Source of the DNA: Ignavibacteriota bacterium
GTDB lineage: Bacteria; Bacteroidota; Ignavibacteria; Ignavibacteriales; Melioribacteraceae
DNA length: 64,000 nucleotides
Direction: 5' to 3'
Assembly (NCBI GenBank): GCA_013112585.1
Contig: JABFGH010000007.1
Span: forward strand, 1 to 64,000
The translations under genes and the position numbers were made by a program. Within the stretch, counting starts at the first letter, position 1. The number at the start of each line of letters is the position of its first letter. Below, piece after piece: positions 10,359-19,594 of this stretch. The notes under the pieces are model-generated. The model saw only the letters and a list, made by a program, of their open reading frames with translations. It had not been told where the DNA came from and made no database searches.

Positions 10359-10467
10359 AATAACCGTTACTTTGAACACTTTTATAAACAGTAAACAAAT
10401 GAATTGACCAAGGAAAATAATCCAAGGTTTAAAATTATTTTTTAACTAATTATAGATAGAGAGTGAT

Positions 10468-12219
10468 ATGATAGTCAGTAGTTTATTTAGGGTTCTATTC
10501 TTCTTAATACTTTCAATAAACATCTTATATGCGCAAAATGGGGATGAAGTTATTGAAAGGCTTGGATTAGATGAACATAGGGTTATTGAGAGAGTAACTA
10601 CTACTTCAGAGATTTATAAAATAACAGATAAGTTAAGCGGCAAAGTCTATTATAAAAATCTTAGTAATTACAAAACAACAATAACTAAAAATACTACGCA
10701 AGTAGATACAACAGTAATTTACCCCGATCTGGTTGATACGACACAATTTTCAGGCATGTATGAATATTGGACTTCAGTTCCAGTTGGAAATAGCGGACCG
10801 TTCCCCATTATAGCTGGCGATGTTAATAAAAATGGAAGGACTGAATTATACGGTGCCAGAATAAATACCTACTTAAATATTAATGAAAGAAGTATGTATG
10901 AGTATAATCCGAATCTGAAAGTTTTTGAATTCAAAACTGATATGCCTTGGGATAGTCTCGGTGATTACGGTTCATTTAAGCAAATTTACGATATCAATCA
11001 AGACGGCGAAGAAAATGTCTTTATAACGGGTAATGAACCCGGTTCTGATACATTATCAGGTATAAGAGTTGCAAGAACGTTGAAGGTAAATGATTCAACA
11101 AATTTACCTACTGATATACTGTTTGATTACAAACAATGGAACCAGATGAATGATCCGCTATGGGGGGAGTATGATAATAAAGAAGGGACTGATCTATTTT
11201 ATTGTGGTGAAAGCATTGACCTGCGCGTTGCAGCGGCAAAGTATGATAAAAATACAAATACTGCATCAACTGTTTATGTATATCTTGTTCCGGACAGCAT
11301 ATTCTACCTGGCAGGCTTATCGAATTGGGATATAGACGAAGACGGATATGCGGATTTAGTAACCGGAGGTCTAAGGGGTGATATAGTAATTTTTGAATAT
11401 GATGAAAGCATACAAAATTACCGGGATGTTTGGTACGGAGACGGTGGGACTTTTAATGTTTACATACATTTTAACACAAATGATATAGACGGTAACGGTA
11501 AAAAGGAAATTTGGGTCGGAGGAGATGCAACTTACAATGGAGTTCCAAAAACCAGGCTTACCTGCTTGGAAGCAATTGGAGATAACCAATACATGGCAAA
11601 GCATGTAATTGATATCGTGGGAAGAATGTCCTTTGATGCTTATAACGGATTTGCAGTAGATATAGATAAAGATGGAACTGATGAAATTGGTTTATGTTTA
11701 GATCAGACGTTTATGATATTTGAATTTAAGGGCTCTTCAGATGATTGGGGCTTTGATCTGTTTTATCTGAAATTAAATTCAATTGTGAATAGCTCTTATT
11801 TTGGGGCAATAATGCAAGATGCAAATGATGATGATTCTGAAGAAATATTAGTTTCAATGGATGATGATCCCCCAGGATTAGGTAGTAGAATTCTGTTAAC
11901 AAGAGTTTATAAGCCTACGGGTTTGGTTGGAGTATCGGAATCGGAAATAAAAGTGTTTTCATATAAATTATTTCAAAACTACCCAAATCCTTTCAACCCT
12001 TCGACAAAAATAAAATATGAAATTCCAGGCCAAAGCTTAGTTAATATTTCCATATTTAATTTAATTGGAGAAAAAATTTTTGAATTAGTTAATGAAGAAA
12101 AAAATAAAGGAGAATACAGCATAACGTTTGATGGACAAAGTTTTCCTAGCGGTGTGTATTTCATTAAAATGACAGCCGGTAAATATGTAAAAACAATTAA
12201 AGCTTTATTAATTAAATAG
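10468..12219 (+). CDS. Secreted FG-GAP/VCBS-like repeat protein with T9SS sorting domain
   Basis: 583 residues with a signal peptide (about 1-22, ending ILYAQ). The middle (residues ~100-480) contains several Asp/Gly-rich repeats of FG-GAP/VCBS type (GDVNKNGRTELYG, DINQDGEENVFITG, DIDEDGYADLVTGG, DIDGNGKKEIWVGG, DIDKDGTDEIGL), which bind calcium and build a beta-propeller. The last ~80 residues are a type A T9SS sorting domain (QNYPNPFNPSTKIKYEIP, then GVYFIKM). The product is therefore exported through T9SS and attached or released at the cell surface. Enzymatic activity is not evident. The loop after the proline of the sorting domain has normal length here, unlike the genes at 38.9-44.4 kb. 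Confidence 0.85.
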   Translation: MIVSSLFRVLFFLILSINILYAQNGDEVIERLGLDEHRVIERVTTTSEIYKITDKLSGKVYYKNLSNYKTTITKNTTQVDTTVIYPDLVDTTQFSGMYEYWTSVPVGNSGPFPIIAGDVNKNGRTELYGARINTYLNINERSMYEYNPNLKVFEFKTDMPWDSLGDYGSFKQIYDINQDGEENVFITGNEPGSDTLSGIRVARTLKVNDSTNLPTDILFDYKQWNQMNDPLWGEYDNKEGTDLFYCGESIDLRVAAAKYDKNTNTASTVYVYLVPDSIFYLAGLSNWDIDEDGYADLVTGGLRGDIVIFEYDESIQNYRDVWYGDGGTFNVYIHFNTNDIDGNGKKEIWVGGDATYNGVPKTRLTCLEAIGDNQYMAKHVIDIVGRMSFDAYNGFAVDIDKDGTDEIGLCLDQTFMIFEFKGSSDDWGFDLFYLKLNSIVNSSYFGAIMQDANDDDSEEILVSMDDDPPGLGSRILLTRVYKPTGLVGVSESEIKVFSYKLFQNYPNPFNPSTKIKYEIPGQSLVNISIFNLIGEKIFELVNEEKNKGEYSITFDGQSFPSGVYFIKMTAGKYVKTIKALLIK

Positions 12220-12261
12220 CCCAACTTTATCAGTTGACCAAAAACAGGCAAGGAGGAAAAT

Positions 12262-12424
12262 ATGTCACGTGACAAATTTTTATAACCAACTGTAGTAGCC
12301 AATTAAAAATGCTTTTGTAATATACAAAAGCGGACAAAAACCTTACGCAAAGCTTTTTGACCGGCACGGCATAAAAGCAAATACTTGGGGCTTTTACCCG
12401 CATTTAAAGATAAAAGCTACCTAA
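12262..12424 (+). pseudogene. Decayed small gene with intact ribosome-binding site
   Basis: AGGAGG (12251-12256) precedes ATG TCA CGT, but the frame stops after MSRDKFL. Removing one T from the T-run at 12276-12281 would give MSRDKFYNQL, then two stop codons, then an uninterrupted stretch from 12299 to the TAA at 12422-12424 with convincing protein composition (IYKSGQKPYAKLFDRHGIKA, ending LKIKAT). One frameshift plus two stops indicates a dead gene of about 55 codons. I do not recognise the family. Confidence 0.45.
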
Positions 12425-12461
12425 GTTAAAAAAATATCATTTAATTTAGGAGAAAAACACT

Positions 12462-14144
12462 ATGAAAAAGATTTTTATACTCATCATGTTATTTACAATT
12501 TCAATTTCAGCGCAAAGCTGGAATTCAATAATTACATCAAGTATAAATGTTACAAATGTTAAATATATTGAAAACTATGCTGACAAAGATGGTATTCATA
12601 TTGTAACATTTGATTCAGGAGATGATATAAAGTATTATCTGCTTAATACTAGCGGTTCAACAATTAGAAGTGCTACAATTTCAACGAATGGTGAATACCC
12701 GAATATTGTCGGTGATAATGAAGCCGTATATATTGTTTATCGTGAAGGATCAAATATTCGTGTAAAAAAATCTACCAATGCCGGTGCAAGCTGGTCTCAG
12801 AGAACAGAACAATCAATCGGATCAAATCAGTGTAGCGGTATAGATGCTGCAATTAGTGATGATGGAATACATGTTGTTTGGTCTATAGCTGATAGTTACG
12901 GCTGGATGGAAACAAATTATAAAAGATTCGATGATGGTAATAATAATTGGAACGACTTTAAAAATGTAACAGATTACACAGATGGATATGGTACCAGTCC
13001 AACTGTCGCAATTTCTACGGATAGAGTTCATGTTGGTTATAATTCATTAGAATATATGCCAGATACATATTATACATTTGATGCTGATGAAATGAGCCGA
13101 ACGAAATATAATTCTACCTGGCAAACTCAGCAAACTATAGCATCACATCAATCCGGCAGAGGAAAAATTTTTGCGGCATCAAATAAACTGTATGATTTTT
13201 ATTATGATTTTGTTCCTGGAATGGGTTCATTTTATACTTTGTTATACTTTAAGTATCGGAATTACGGATCAACCGCTTGGTCTTCGTCAACACTTTTAGA
13301 TTATATTGATCCTACTGTTAACAGCACAGTTTGCGAGACTGCAAATGGAAATGTTCATGTATATTTTGCAAATGGCGTAGTAGAAGAAAAGATAATAATA
13401 AATGGCTCAGTAAACAGCACTTCAGCCATATCAGCTTATAATTCAATTTATGCTTTAAGTGCAAAATCAATTCATAATGATATTTATTTAAATTGGTGTG
13501 AAAATAATTCAACATACCTAAAATTGCGTCAATATGATGCGGCTCCTTCAACACCACAAAACCTAAGCATAACTTCATATAATAGTCATCCAAAACTTGT
13601 TTGGAATAAAAATATTGATGCAGATATTGATTATTATAGAATTTATAAAAAGAAAGGAACAACAAACTTTGTTTTATATGCTACTTCAACAACAGCCGAG
13701 TATGTTGATAATGAGGAAATTTATTTATCCTCTCCTCATGCTTTTGATGGAATAGCTAAATATAAAATCATGGCAATAGATTTAAGTGGTTATGAATCAA
13801 GTTTTTCAAATGAGGTTGAAGTAAGAGTTGCAGGAGAACCTCTTGAAAAAGGGAGTGTAACAAATCATCCTGATGAGTTTAAAAATTATGAATTAGCTCA
13901 AAACTTCCCAAATCCTTTTAACCCAACAACAAGTATTAAGTATAGCGTAAAAGAAAGAGGGTTTGTTTCCTTAAAAGTTTACGATTTGCTTGGAAAAGAA
14001 GTAGCAGATTTAGTAAATGAAACAAAAAATATCGGGCACTATTCAGCGAATTTTGATGCAAGCGAATTACCAAGTGGGGTTTATATATATTCCTTGAGAG
14101 TTAATGATTTTGTTCAGAACCGGAAAATGTCATTATTGAAGTAG
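12462..14144 (+). CDS. Secreted sialidase-like propeller/FN3 protein with T9SS sorting domain
   Basis: 560 residues, signal peptide about 1-17 (ends ISISAQ). Residues ~30-360 carry Asp-box-like and propeller-style repeats (SGDDIKYYLL, STNAGASWSQRT, DDGIHVVWSI) resembling sialidase/BNR propellers, although the catalytic residues of a sialidase are not evident. A fibronectin-III-like segment follows at ~365-455 (LSITSYNSHPKLVWNKN). The end is a T9SS sorting domain (QNFPNPFNPTTSIKYSV). The role is surface or extracellular and the substrate is unknown. A good ribosome-binding site (TAGGAGAAA) lies before the ATG, and a terminator follows at 14196-14235. Confidence 0.82.
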   Translation: MKKIFILIMLFTISISAQSWNSIITSSINVTNVKYIENYADKDGIHIVTFDSGDDIKYYLLNTSGSTIRSATISTNGEYPNIVGDNEAVYIVYREGSNIRVKKSTNAGASWSQRTEQSIGSNQCSGIDAAISDDGIHVVWSIADSYGWMETNYKRFDDGNNNWNDFKNVTDYTDGYGTSPTVAISTDRVHVGYNSLEYMPDTYYTFDADEMSRTKYNSTWQTQQTIASHQSGRGKIFAASNKLYDFYYDFVPGMGSFYTLLYFKYRNYGSTAWSSSTLLDYIDPTVNSTVCETANGNVHVYFANGVVEEKIIINGSVNSTSAISAYNSIYALSAKSIHNDIYLNWCENNSTYLKLRQYDAAPSTPQNLSITSYNSHPKLVWNKNIDADIDYYRIYKKKGTTNFVLYATSTTAEYVDNEEIYLSSPHAFDGIAKYKIMAIDLSGYESSFSNEVEVRVAGEPLEKGSVTNHPDEFKNYELAQNFPNPFNPTTSIKYSVKERGFVSLKVYDLLGKEVADLVNETKNIGHYSANFDASELPSGVYIYSLRVNDFVQNRKMSLLK

Positions 14145-14195
14145 AAGTTGTCAAATAGAATTCAAACTAAGAATTTAATTAAAATAAATTTTGAT

Positions 14196-14235
14196 AAGCC
14201 GCTTTTCCTTAAATATGATTGGCGGTTTTTTATTT
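14196..14235 (+). terminator. Rho-independent terminator, paralogue of the nqr terminator
   Basis: Stem aagccgc (14196-14202) with ggcggtt (14221-14227), one G-U pair, then a T-rich tail. The loop (tttaaatatgatt core) and both flanks match the terminator at 9944-9986, so the two are duplicates that kept pairing through a G-U change. Confidence 0.8.
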
Positions 14236-14606
14236 TCGTTAAGATGGCATCTCTGAAAAAGATTACATCTTTGGAAAGCATTGTCTCTCAATTTATTTTT
14301 AACTCATACTTCCGATGAAAAAGAAAAAAATTAAAATCATTAATCTTAGAAAATATGATTTACGATTATTCCTGCCTGTCCCAAAGGGATACCTATGGTA
14401 CCGGTAGGCAGGGATTGCAGCTTTTAGATTTGAGAAGTAAAAAACGATCAATAATCGAAAATCGATAATCAATCATAACTAATAAATTAGAATTCTTTCC
14501 AAAGATCCTATCTTCAAAAGGCGAAGAAATGATCTTGATTTACAAGATCGCATTTCAGTTTTTTACTTCAATTGGTATTTGTCATTTGTTATTTGCCTTT
14601 TGTCAT
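14236..14606. other. Gene-free spacer with palindromic and tandem repeats
   Basis: No gene seen. It contains a multi-stem palindromic element (14371-14412), a perfect 7-bp inverted repeat gatcttg/caagatc (14531-14549), and a degenerate short tandem array (14573-14612) abutting the stop codon of the U32 gene. An 'aatcgaaaatcgataatc' type low-complexity stretch lies at 14447-14475. Confidence 0.6.
14371..14412. repeat. cctgcct/aggcagg palindromic element
   Basis: Outer arms cctgcct (14371-14377) and aggcagg (14406-14412) enclose a second small stem tccc-aaa-ggga (14379-14389). It belongs to the CCTGCC...GGCAGG family seen at 22342-22374, 39177-39197 and 42304-42347. Confidence 0.65.
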
Positions 14607-14612
14607 TTATAT
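14573..14612. repeat. Degenerate 'tttgtcatttg' tandem array
   Basis: About four imperfect units of tttgtcattt/tttgttattt directly after the stop codon of the minus-strand U32 gene. Similar short arrays abut minus-strand gene ends at 24172-24236 and 32721-32765, and another lies at 54796-54875. Confidence 0.5.
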
Positions 14613-15833
14613 TTTCTTCTCTGCTTCAACCTGCACAACTTTATAAACCTGGTCTCGCGGTCTCACTAATTCCTCACACTTAAAAGTAACCTCATCACCT
14701 TTAACCGCTTCGGCAATTTTATTTTCCTCTTTTACCATTTCGGTCAATGTTTTTTCAACTACTCCGGTTGTGTCGCCGATAAAATATAGTTCATCACCAA
14801 GTTTAATATCTTTTGTTTCAATTTTAATATGTACGATGGCGCTCTTTTTAAAATAGTTTACAACCTTACCAACGTACACTTTTTTTGTAGTTGCGGAACT
14901 GCCGTATTTTATTGTGTATTCATCACCGCCGGGAGTACCAAAATAAAACCCTGTAGAAAAACCGCGATTGTAAACTTTCTGGAGTTCTTTAAAATATTCT
15001 TTCTTTAACTCTTGTGTAAGCTTGTCTTCAAAATAATTATCAATCGCTTTTCGGTAAGTTGAAATAACTTTTGCAATATATTCGGGACTCCGTTTGCGTC
15101 CTTCAATTTTAAATGAATCAATACCCGCTTCAATCAACTGATCAACAAACTCAATCGTGCAAAGGTCTTTGGGAGACATAACATAATCTTGCCCAATCAG
15201 CAATTCGGTTTCGCCGTCCTTATCGTAAATGGAATACTCTCTTCTGCACGGCTGTATGCACTCACCGCGGTTTGCACTTTTGTTAAAAATGTGATGACTC
15301 ATAAAACATCTTCCGCTAACGGCAACACACATTGCACCGTGTACAAAAGTTTCTACGGCAATGTTCACATTTTGCTTTATCTCTTTAATTTTTTCGAGTG
15401 TGCATTCGCGTGCAAGAACAATTCTTTCGGCTCCGAGCTTTTCGTACATTTTTGCCGAGGCAGAATTGGAGATTGATGCCTGCGTGCTTATACAGAAAGG
15501 CATTTCATATTCTATACATTTTTGAATTACAGCCATATCCCAGCAGATGACCAAATCGACACCCGCCTTTTTTGCCGCAGGAATTATTACATCGACTTCA
15601 TCCAGTTCATTTTCGTAAACTATAGAGTTGATTGTTAAATGAGTATCAACATTATTCTCTTTGCAGAATTTAACTATTTCATCAAGTTCATCTATGGTGA
15701 AATTTTTTGCTTTTGCCCGCATGTTTAATTTATCAACGCCAAAATAAACTGCATCGGCACCATGTTTAACGGCTGTTCTAAGCATTGTCCAATCACCTGC
15801 CGGGGCAAGCAGTTCAGGTTTATTTAATTTCAT
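14607..15833 (-). CDS. trhP: Peptidase U32 family protein, TrhP/YegQ-like
   Basis: 408 residues, full length for the family. The N-terminus KPELLAPAGDWTMLRTAVKH plus ADAVYFGV is the U32 signature. Residues ~165-200 hold the cysteine-containing segment (VHGAMCVAVSGRCFMS, then NRGECIQPCRREY), which together with a later Cys-bearing region binds an iron-sulfur cluster in this family. SFKIEGRKRSPEY follows. In Escherichia coli TrhP (YegQ) is needed for 5-hydroxyuridine formation at tRNA position 34; the older label 'collagenase-like protease' is poorly supported. The C-terminal beta domain is present. Assignment to TrhP rather than another U32 subgroup (RlhA, UbiU/V) rests on length and overall pattern. 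Confidence 0.85.
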   Translation of the reverse strand: MKLNKPELLAPAGDWTMLRTAVKHGADAVYFGVDKLNMRAKAKNFTIDELDEIVKFCKENNVDTHLTINSIVYENELDEVDVIIPAAKKAGVDLVICWDMAVIQKCIEYEMPFCISTQASISNSASAKMYEKLGAERIVLARECTLEKIKEIKQNVNIAVETFVHGAMCVAVSGRCFMSHHIFNKSANRGECIQPCRREYSIYDKDGETELLIGQDYVMSPKDLCTIEFVDQLIEAGIDSFKIEGRKRSPEYIAKVISTYRKAIDNYFEDKLTQELKKEYFKELQKVYNRGFSTGFYFGTPGGDEYTIKYGSSATTKKVYVGKVVNYFKKSAIVHIKIETKDIKLGDELYFIGDTTGVVEKTLTEMVKEENKIAEAVKGDEVTFKCEELVRPRDQVYKVVQVEAEKKI

Positions 15834-15951
15834 ATTTGTTCTCCTATGACTTGCAAAAATATGAAAAGATAAATTAAAAATGTTGTGAAAATTAAATCAG
15901 CAGACGTATATTTTTAGATTCAAAAAAAATCAATAGTAATTACCTATTGTA

Positions 15952-15973
15952 GAGACGTTCGGAAGAACGTCTC
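15952..15973. repeat. gagacgtt palindromic element (intergenic copy)
   Basis: Perfect 9-bp inverted repeat: gagacgttc (15952-15960) and gaacgtctc (15965-15973). The same stem occurs at 38869-38890 and, inside a coding region, at 40475-40496. Confidence 0.8.
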
Positions 15974-15996
15974 AAACTAATTGTAGTTGTAGAAGT

Positions 15997-16064
15997 AGAT
16001 TGCCTGTTCCCAAATAATCACTTGGCGGCAATCTTCTTATTGAATTAACAGATTGCAAGCAATC
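15997..16064. repeat. Two further palindromes upstream of the MFS gene
   Basis: First, agattgcc (15997-16004) with ggcaatct (16027-16034) around a 22-base centre. Second, gattgc-aa-gcaatc (16051-16064), which repeats the GATTGC word of the first. Either could influence the start of the gene at 16085 but neither has a terminator-like T-run. Confidence 0.65.
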
Positions 16065-16084
16065 TATTTTACATTTGTCAAATT

Positions 16085-17212
16085 ATGAAAAATCCACTTA
16101 TTGCTGCTTTAATCGGAATTACAATTGGAGGTGTAGGTTTTGGTCTGCTTACACCGGTAACCGTAATTTTACTTGAACAGAGCGGTGCTCCAAGCTGGAT
16201 AACTGGAAGTTCAACAACTCTCGGTTATCTGGCAGTTGTTTTGGCATCCCCTTTCACAGGCAGACTAATAGATCGGTTCGGTGTAAAATTCATTTTAAAT
16301 TCCGGTATGATAATTTGGCTTATCGGGTCACTCGGGCATATTTTCTGGTACAACTATTATGTTCTATTTCCTATAAGATTAATTACCGGCTTTGGCGCTA
16401 CTTTTATTTTTATTGCAACTGAAGTAATTATAAATCGGTGCAGTAACGAAAACAACAGAGGGCACAATATAGGTTTGTATGCAGTGCTGCTTTCAATTGG
16501 AATTGCTGCAGGTACATTACTAATTTTTACCGTTGAATATGGCGATTGGGTACCTTTTGTAATTGGTTCATCAATTATGCTGCTGGCTTTATTTTTTATG
16601 ATATACTTTTTACAAGTTACAGATGAAGCGGTTTTTGATAGTATCAAGATTATAAAAATGAAATTTAAAGAAATGCCCTTTCTTAGTCTTGCCTCCGCCG
16701 GGCTATACGGTATTTTTGAATCGGCAATTATTGTTGTGCTTCCGCTCTATGGCTTGCGTAACGGATTTAATCAAATTGAAGTCTCATATTTTTTAACCTC
16801 ATTTGTTATCGGCGGAATTGTGCTGCTTTACTTTTTAAGTAAGTTATCGGATTTATATTCGAGCGCAAAACTCCTTCTAATAATATCGCTATTATTAGGA
16901 ATTTTTATGCTGATTCCAACTCTTAGTTTATCATTAACATTTTTGATTATTGTATTTTTTATAATAGGCGGATTTGTTCCTGCTTACTATACAATCGGTT
17001 TAAACTTTACGGTTCAAAGCATTGAAAAAAAACATATTGCACAGGCAAATTCGTTCTTTATTATGATGTACGGTCTTGGAACACTTATTGGTCCCATAAT
17101 TGGCTCGATGATTGTTGAAATAAGTAAGCGGTATGGATTCTGGATTATTTCAGCAGCACTATGTTTCAGCTTCTTTTTAATTGTTTTACGCAAATATTTG
17201 CCAAATAAATAA
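16085..17212 (+). CDS. MFS transporter
   Basis: 375 residues with about twelve hydrophobic helices. The loop between helices 2 and 3 reads SPFTGRLIDRFGVK, close to the major-facilitator signature GxLaDrxGrk. The N-terminal half shows a drug-efflux style layout (LIAALIGITIGGVGFGLLTPV). No substrate can be assigned. It is a single-gene unit between the U32 gene and the signalling cassette; the ATG follows an AT-rich region with palindromes. Confidence 0.85.
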   Translation: MKNPLIAALIGITIGGVGFGLLTPVTVILLEQSGAPSWITGSSTTLGYLAVVLASPFTGRLIDRFGVKFILNSGMIIWLIGSLGHIFWYNYYVLFPIRLITGFGATFIFIATEVIINRCSNENNRGHNIGLYAVLLSIGIAAGTLLIFTVEYGDWVPFVIGSSIMLLALFFMIYFLQVTDEAVFDSIKIIKMKFKEMPFLSLASAGLYGIFESAIIVVLPLYGLRNGFNQIEVSYFLTSFVIGGIVLLYFLSKLSDLYSSAKLLLIISLLLGIFMLIPTLSLSLTFLIIVFFIIGGFVPAYYTIGLNFTVQSIEKKHIAQANSFFIMMYGLGTLIGPIIGSMIVEISKRYGFWIISAALCFSFFLIVLRKYLPNK

Positions 17213-17263
17213 TAAACTTTAAAATTATTATCGGGCTAAATGATATATTTTTCTTAAATTGAG

Positions 17264-19594
17264 ATGTATCATTTTGATAACCAAAATATGAATGGAAAGA
17301 TAAACAACATACTTAAACTAATTTGCGGGATGAACGGAAGCAATTACGGCGTTCTGCTGAAAATCAGCAGCAATGGTTTTTCCATTCGTGCAGCTCATGG
17401 AAATTTGGATTTAAATGATATTTCACTAAAAACATTTTGTGAAGACCTGAGAATCACGCAAAACTTTGATCCTTCTCAAGTAATCTTTCTTGAATCCTAC
17501 ATCAAATTAGCTGAGCAGAATAATATTCAGTCACTCGGCATAAAGGAAGTTTTCAAATCCGAAAGATTTATTCTGCTCCTATTATGTTTTTCATCTGAAA
17601 AAGAAATGAAAGATGTTGAAGTTGCAAACATGGATACGGCATCTGAAATGATTTATGAATTTTTAGAAGAAGAAAAAACATTTAGTACCGAGGCTAATTT
17701 AGAAAGCACAATAGAAAATGCAAATCTCGCAGTTCTGTTTTCAGATAATAAAGGAAACCCGGTTTATACAAATAATAGATTTAGAGAAACTTTTAATCTA
17801 AAAGGTGTTTCTCATTTTAATAACGAACTTTTTAAACTTTTTGATGAAGAGGGCAACTATATAGAAAATTTCGATTATCCTTATCAAATTGCTGCACGGA
17901 ATAATAAAAGTTTGAATGATAGAACCTACAAGTTTATTAATGACAAAGGTGAAGAAAAGTGGTTTAGGGTAAACTCTATTTTAGTGCCCGATATGAGTAA
18001 TGATGATCAAAAAATATTAACTACTTTTGAAGACATTACAACGGTGATGGATATTAAGCAGAGGATGAAAGCTGAAATGGCTCCGCCAGATGTTGTTTAT
18101 TATTCATCAGATCCATCCGGAACAGAATATTCATTCATATCCGATTCTGCAAAAAAAATGTTCGGCTACCTGCCCGAAGAAATTTTTGATAACCGCTACA
18201 TGATTGCCAGCAGAATTTTTTCTGAATACTTAGATAAATTTAAAAATTTTATCAGGGATTTAAGCCGCGGCAGCCAGCTTGCTATTGAATATAAAATTAG
18301 AGATGCAAAAAATAAAACAAGATTTGTAAGACATCTCGGCATTCCGGTTCTCGAAAATTATGAAGTGGTAAAAATTGTAGGCGTTATTAGCGATATAACA
18401 AATGAAAAAAAGATTACAGAAAAACTATTATTCGCCGAAGAAAAATTGAACTTGATTTTTGAAAACTCTGATGAATTTATTTTTAGTCTAAATGAAAACT
18501 TTGAATTTGATTTAGTAAACCAGCTTGGTGCAAGATTTTTAGGTTACGAACCTGAAGAATTAATTGGTTGCAGTATTAGTGATTACTTGAAAGACGACAA
18601 CAAAAAAAAGCTGATGAATGTTTTAAAAGAAGTTAGCAGTTCCGATGAGCTATTAACATTTACGGCTAACTTTAGAGCAAGAAACCATAAAACGGTTCAA
18701 ATAAAATTTAAAGCGAAAACAATACAGTGTGAAGGAATTGATAAAACAATTTTAGGTGTGGGCAGAAACATTTCTGAATATCAGAAAGATGAATTGAAAA
18801 TTAAAGAGCTAAGTGAAAAACTGAATAATGCCAATAAGATTATCGAAAATGAAAAAAACAAAGTTTCACATCATTTAAATGTAAGCGACGAAATAAATAA
18901 ACTTAAAAATGATTTTATCTCAAACATATCGCACGAACTTAGAACACCTCTAACATCGATAGTTGGTTTCGCAGAAACAATAGCCTCCGATTCTGAAATT
19001 GAAAAAAATATGATTCAAGAGTTCGGAAAAGTAATTTTGGAAGAAGGGCAGAGACTTTCGCGTTTGATAGATGAAATTTTAGATTTTTCCGAGTACGAAT
19101 CCGGTTTACGAAAACTGGTTAAAATTAAATTTAATGTTGTTGACATGCTCGAACAGCTTGTTGATTCTGTTAGAGAACAATTTGATTCAAAAAATATTAA
19201 GCTTACTATTGTAAGTAAGCAAAACCATTTAGATTTAATTGGCGATAGAATTACTCTATATAAAGCTTTCGATAACCTGCTATCGAATGCATATAAGTTT
19301 ACCGATATAGGCGGCAAAGTTGAAATTATTGTAAACGATATAGATGAAGCAGTTGAATTTATTGTTGCGGATAACGGGGTTGGAATTCATGAAGCTGACA
19401 TATCAATACTTTTTCAAAAATTTAAAAAATTAAGTAGAACCGGAAGCCAAATTCCTGGTGCGGGATTTGGACTTGTAACGGTTCAGCAAATTATAGACAT
19501 GCATTTTGGTACTATTGGTATTGAAAGCAAATTAAACCAAGGAACTAAAATTATTATACGAATCCCTAAAAATCTTACTGTTGGAGAAAAATAG
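17264..19594 (+). CDS. PAS-domain sensor histidine kinase
   Basis: 776 residues, no transmembrane segment visible, so probably cytoplasmic. Order: an N-terminal GAF-like region (~1-140), then three PAS-like domains (~150-275, 285-395, 400-520), a short coiled coil, a HisKA dimerisation domain with the phospho-acceptor His near residue 557 (SNISHELRTPL), and an HATPase domain with N box DNLLSNAYKFTD and G boxes DNGVGI and GAGFGL. An alternative ATG at 17288 would shorten it by eight residues. The TAG stop overlaps the GTG of the next gene, an NtrC-type regulator, so the two probably form a cognate pair. Confidence 0.9.
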   Translation: MYHFDNQNMNGKINNILKLICGMNGSNYGVLLKISSNGFSIRAAHGNLDLNDISLKTFCEDLRITQNFDPSQVIFLESYIKLAEQNNIQSLGIKEVFKSERFILLLLCFSSEKEMKDVEVANMDTASEMIYEFLEEEKTFSTEANLESTIENANLAVLFSDNKGNPVYTNNRFRETFNLKGVSHFNNELFKLFDEEGNYIENFDYPYQIAARNNKSLNDRTYKFINDKGEEKWFRVNSILVPDMSNDDQKILTTFEDITTVMDIKQRMKAEMAPPDVVYYSSDPSGTEYSFISDSAKKMFGYLPEEIFDNRYMIASRIFSEYLDKFKNFIRDLSRGSQLAIEYKIRDAKNKTRFVRHLGIPVLENYEVVKIVGVISDITNEKKITEKLLFAEEKLNLIFENSDEFIFSLNENFEFDLVNQLGARFLGYEPEELIGCSISDYLKDDNKKKLMNVLKEVSSSDELLTFTANFRARNHKTVQIKFKAKTIQCEGIDKTILGVGRNISEYQKDELKIKELSEKLNNANKIIENEKNKVSHHLNVSDEINKLKNDFISNISHELRTPLTSIVGFAETIASDSEIEKNMIQEFGKVILEEGQRLSRLIDEILDFSEYESGLRKLVKIKFNVVDMLEQLVDSVREQFDSKNIKLTIVSKQNHLDLIGDRITLYKAFDNLLSNAYKFTDIGGKVEIIVNDIDEAVEFIVADNGVGIHEADISILFQKFKKLSRTGSQIPGAGFGLVTVQQIIDMHFGTIGIESKLNQGTKIIIRIPKNLTVGEK

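Larger units (their letters stand above)
9987..10467. other. Long spacer between nqr operon and T9SS gene
   Basis: About 480 bp with no strong gene. It holds a hairpin with a long T-run (10108-10144) and a doubtful 50-codon frame (10206-10358). The first 50 bp after the terminator resemble the sequence downstream of 14235, indicating duplication of an intergenic block. Confidence 0.5.
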
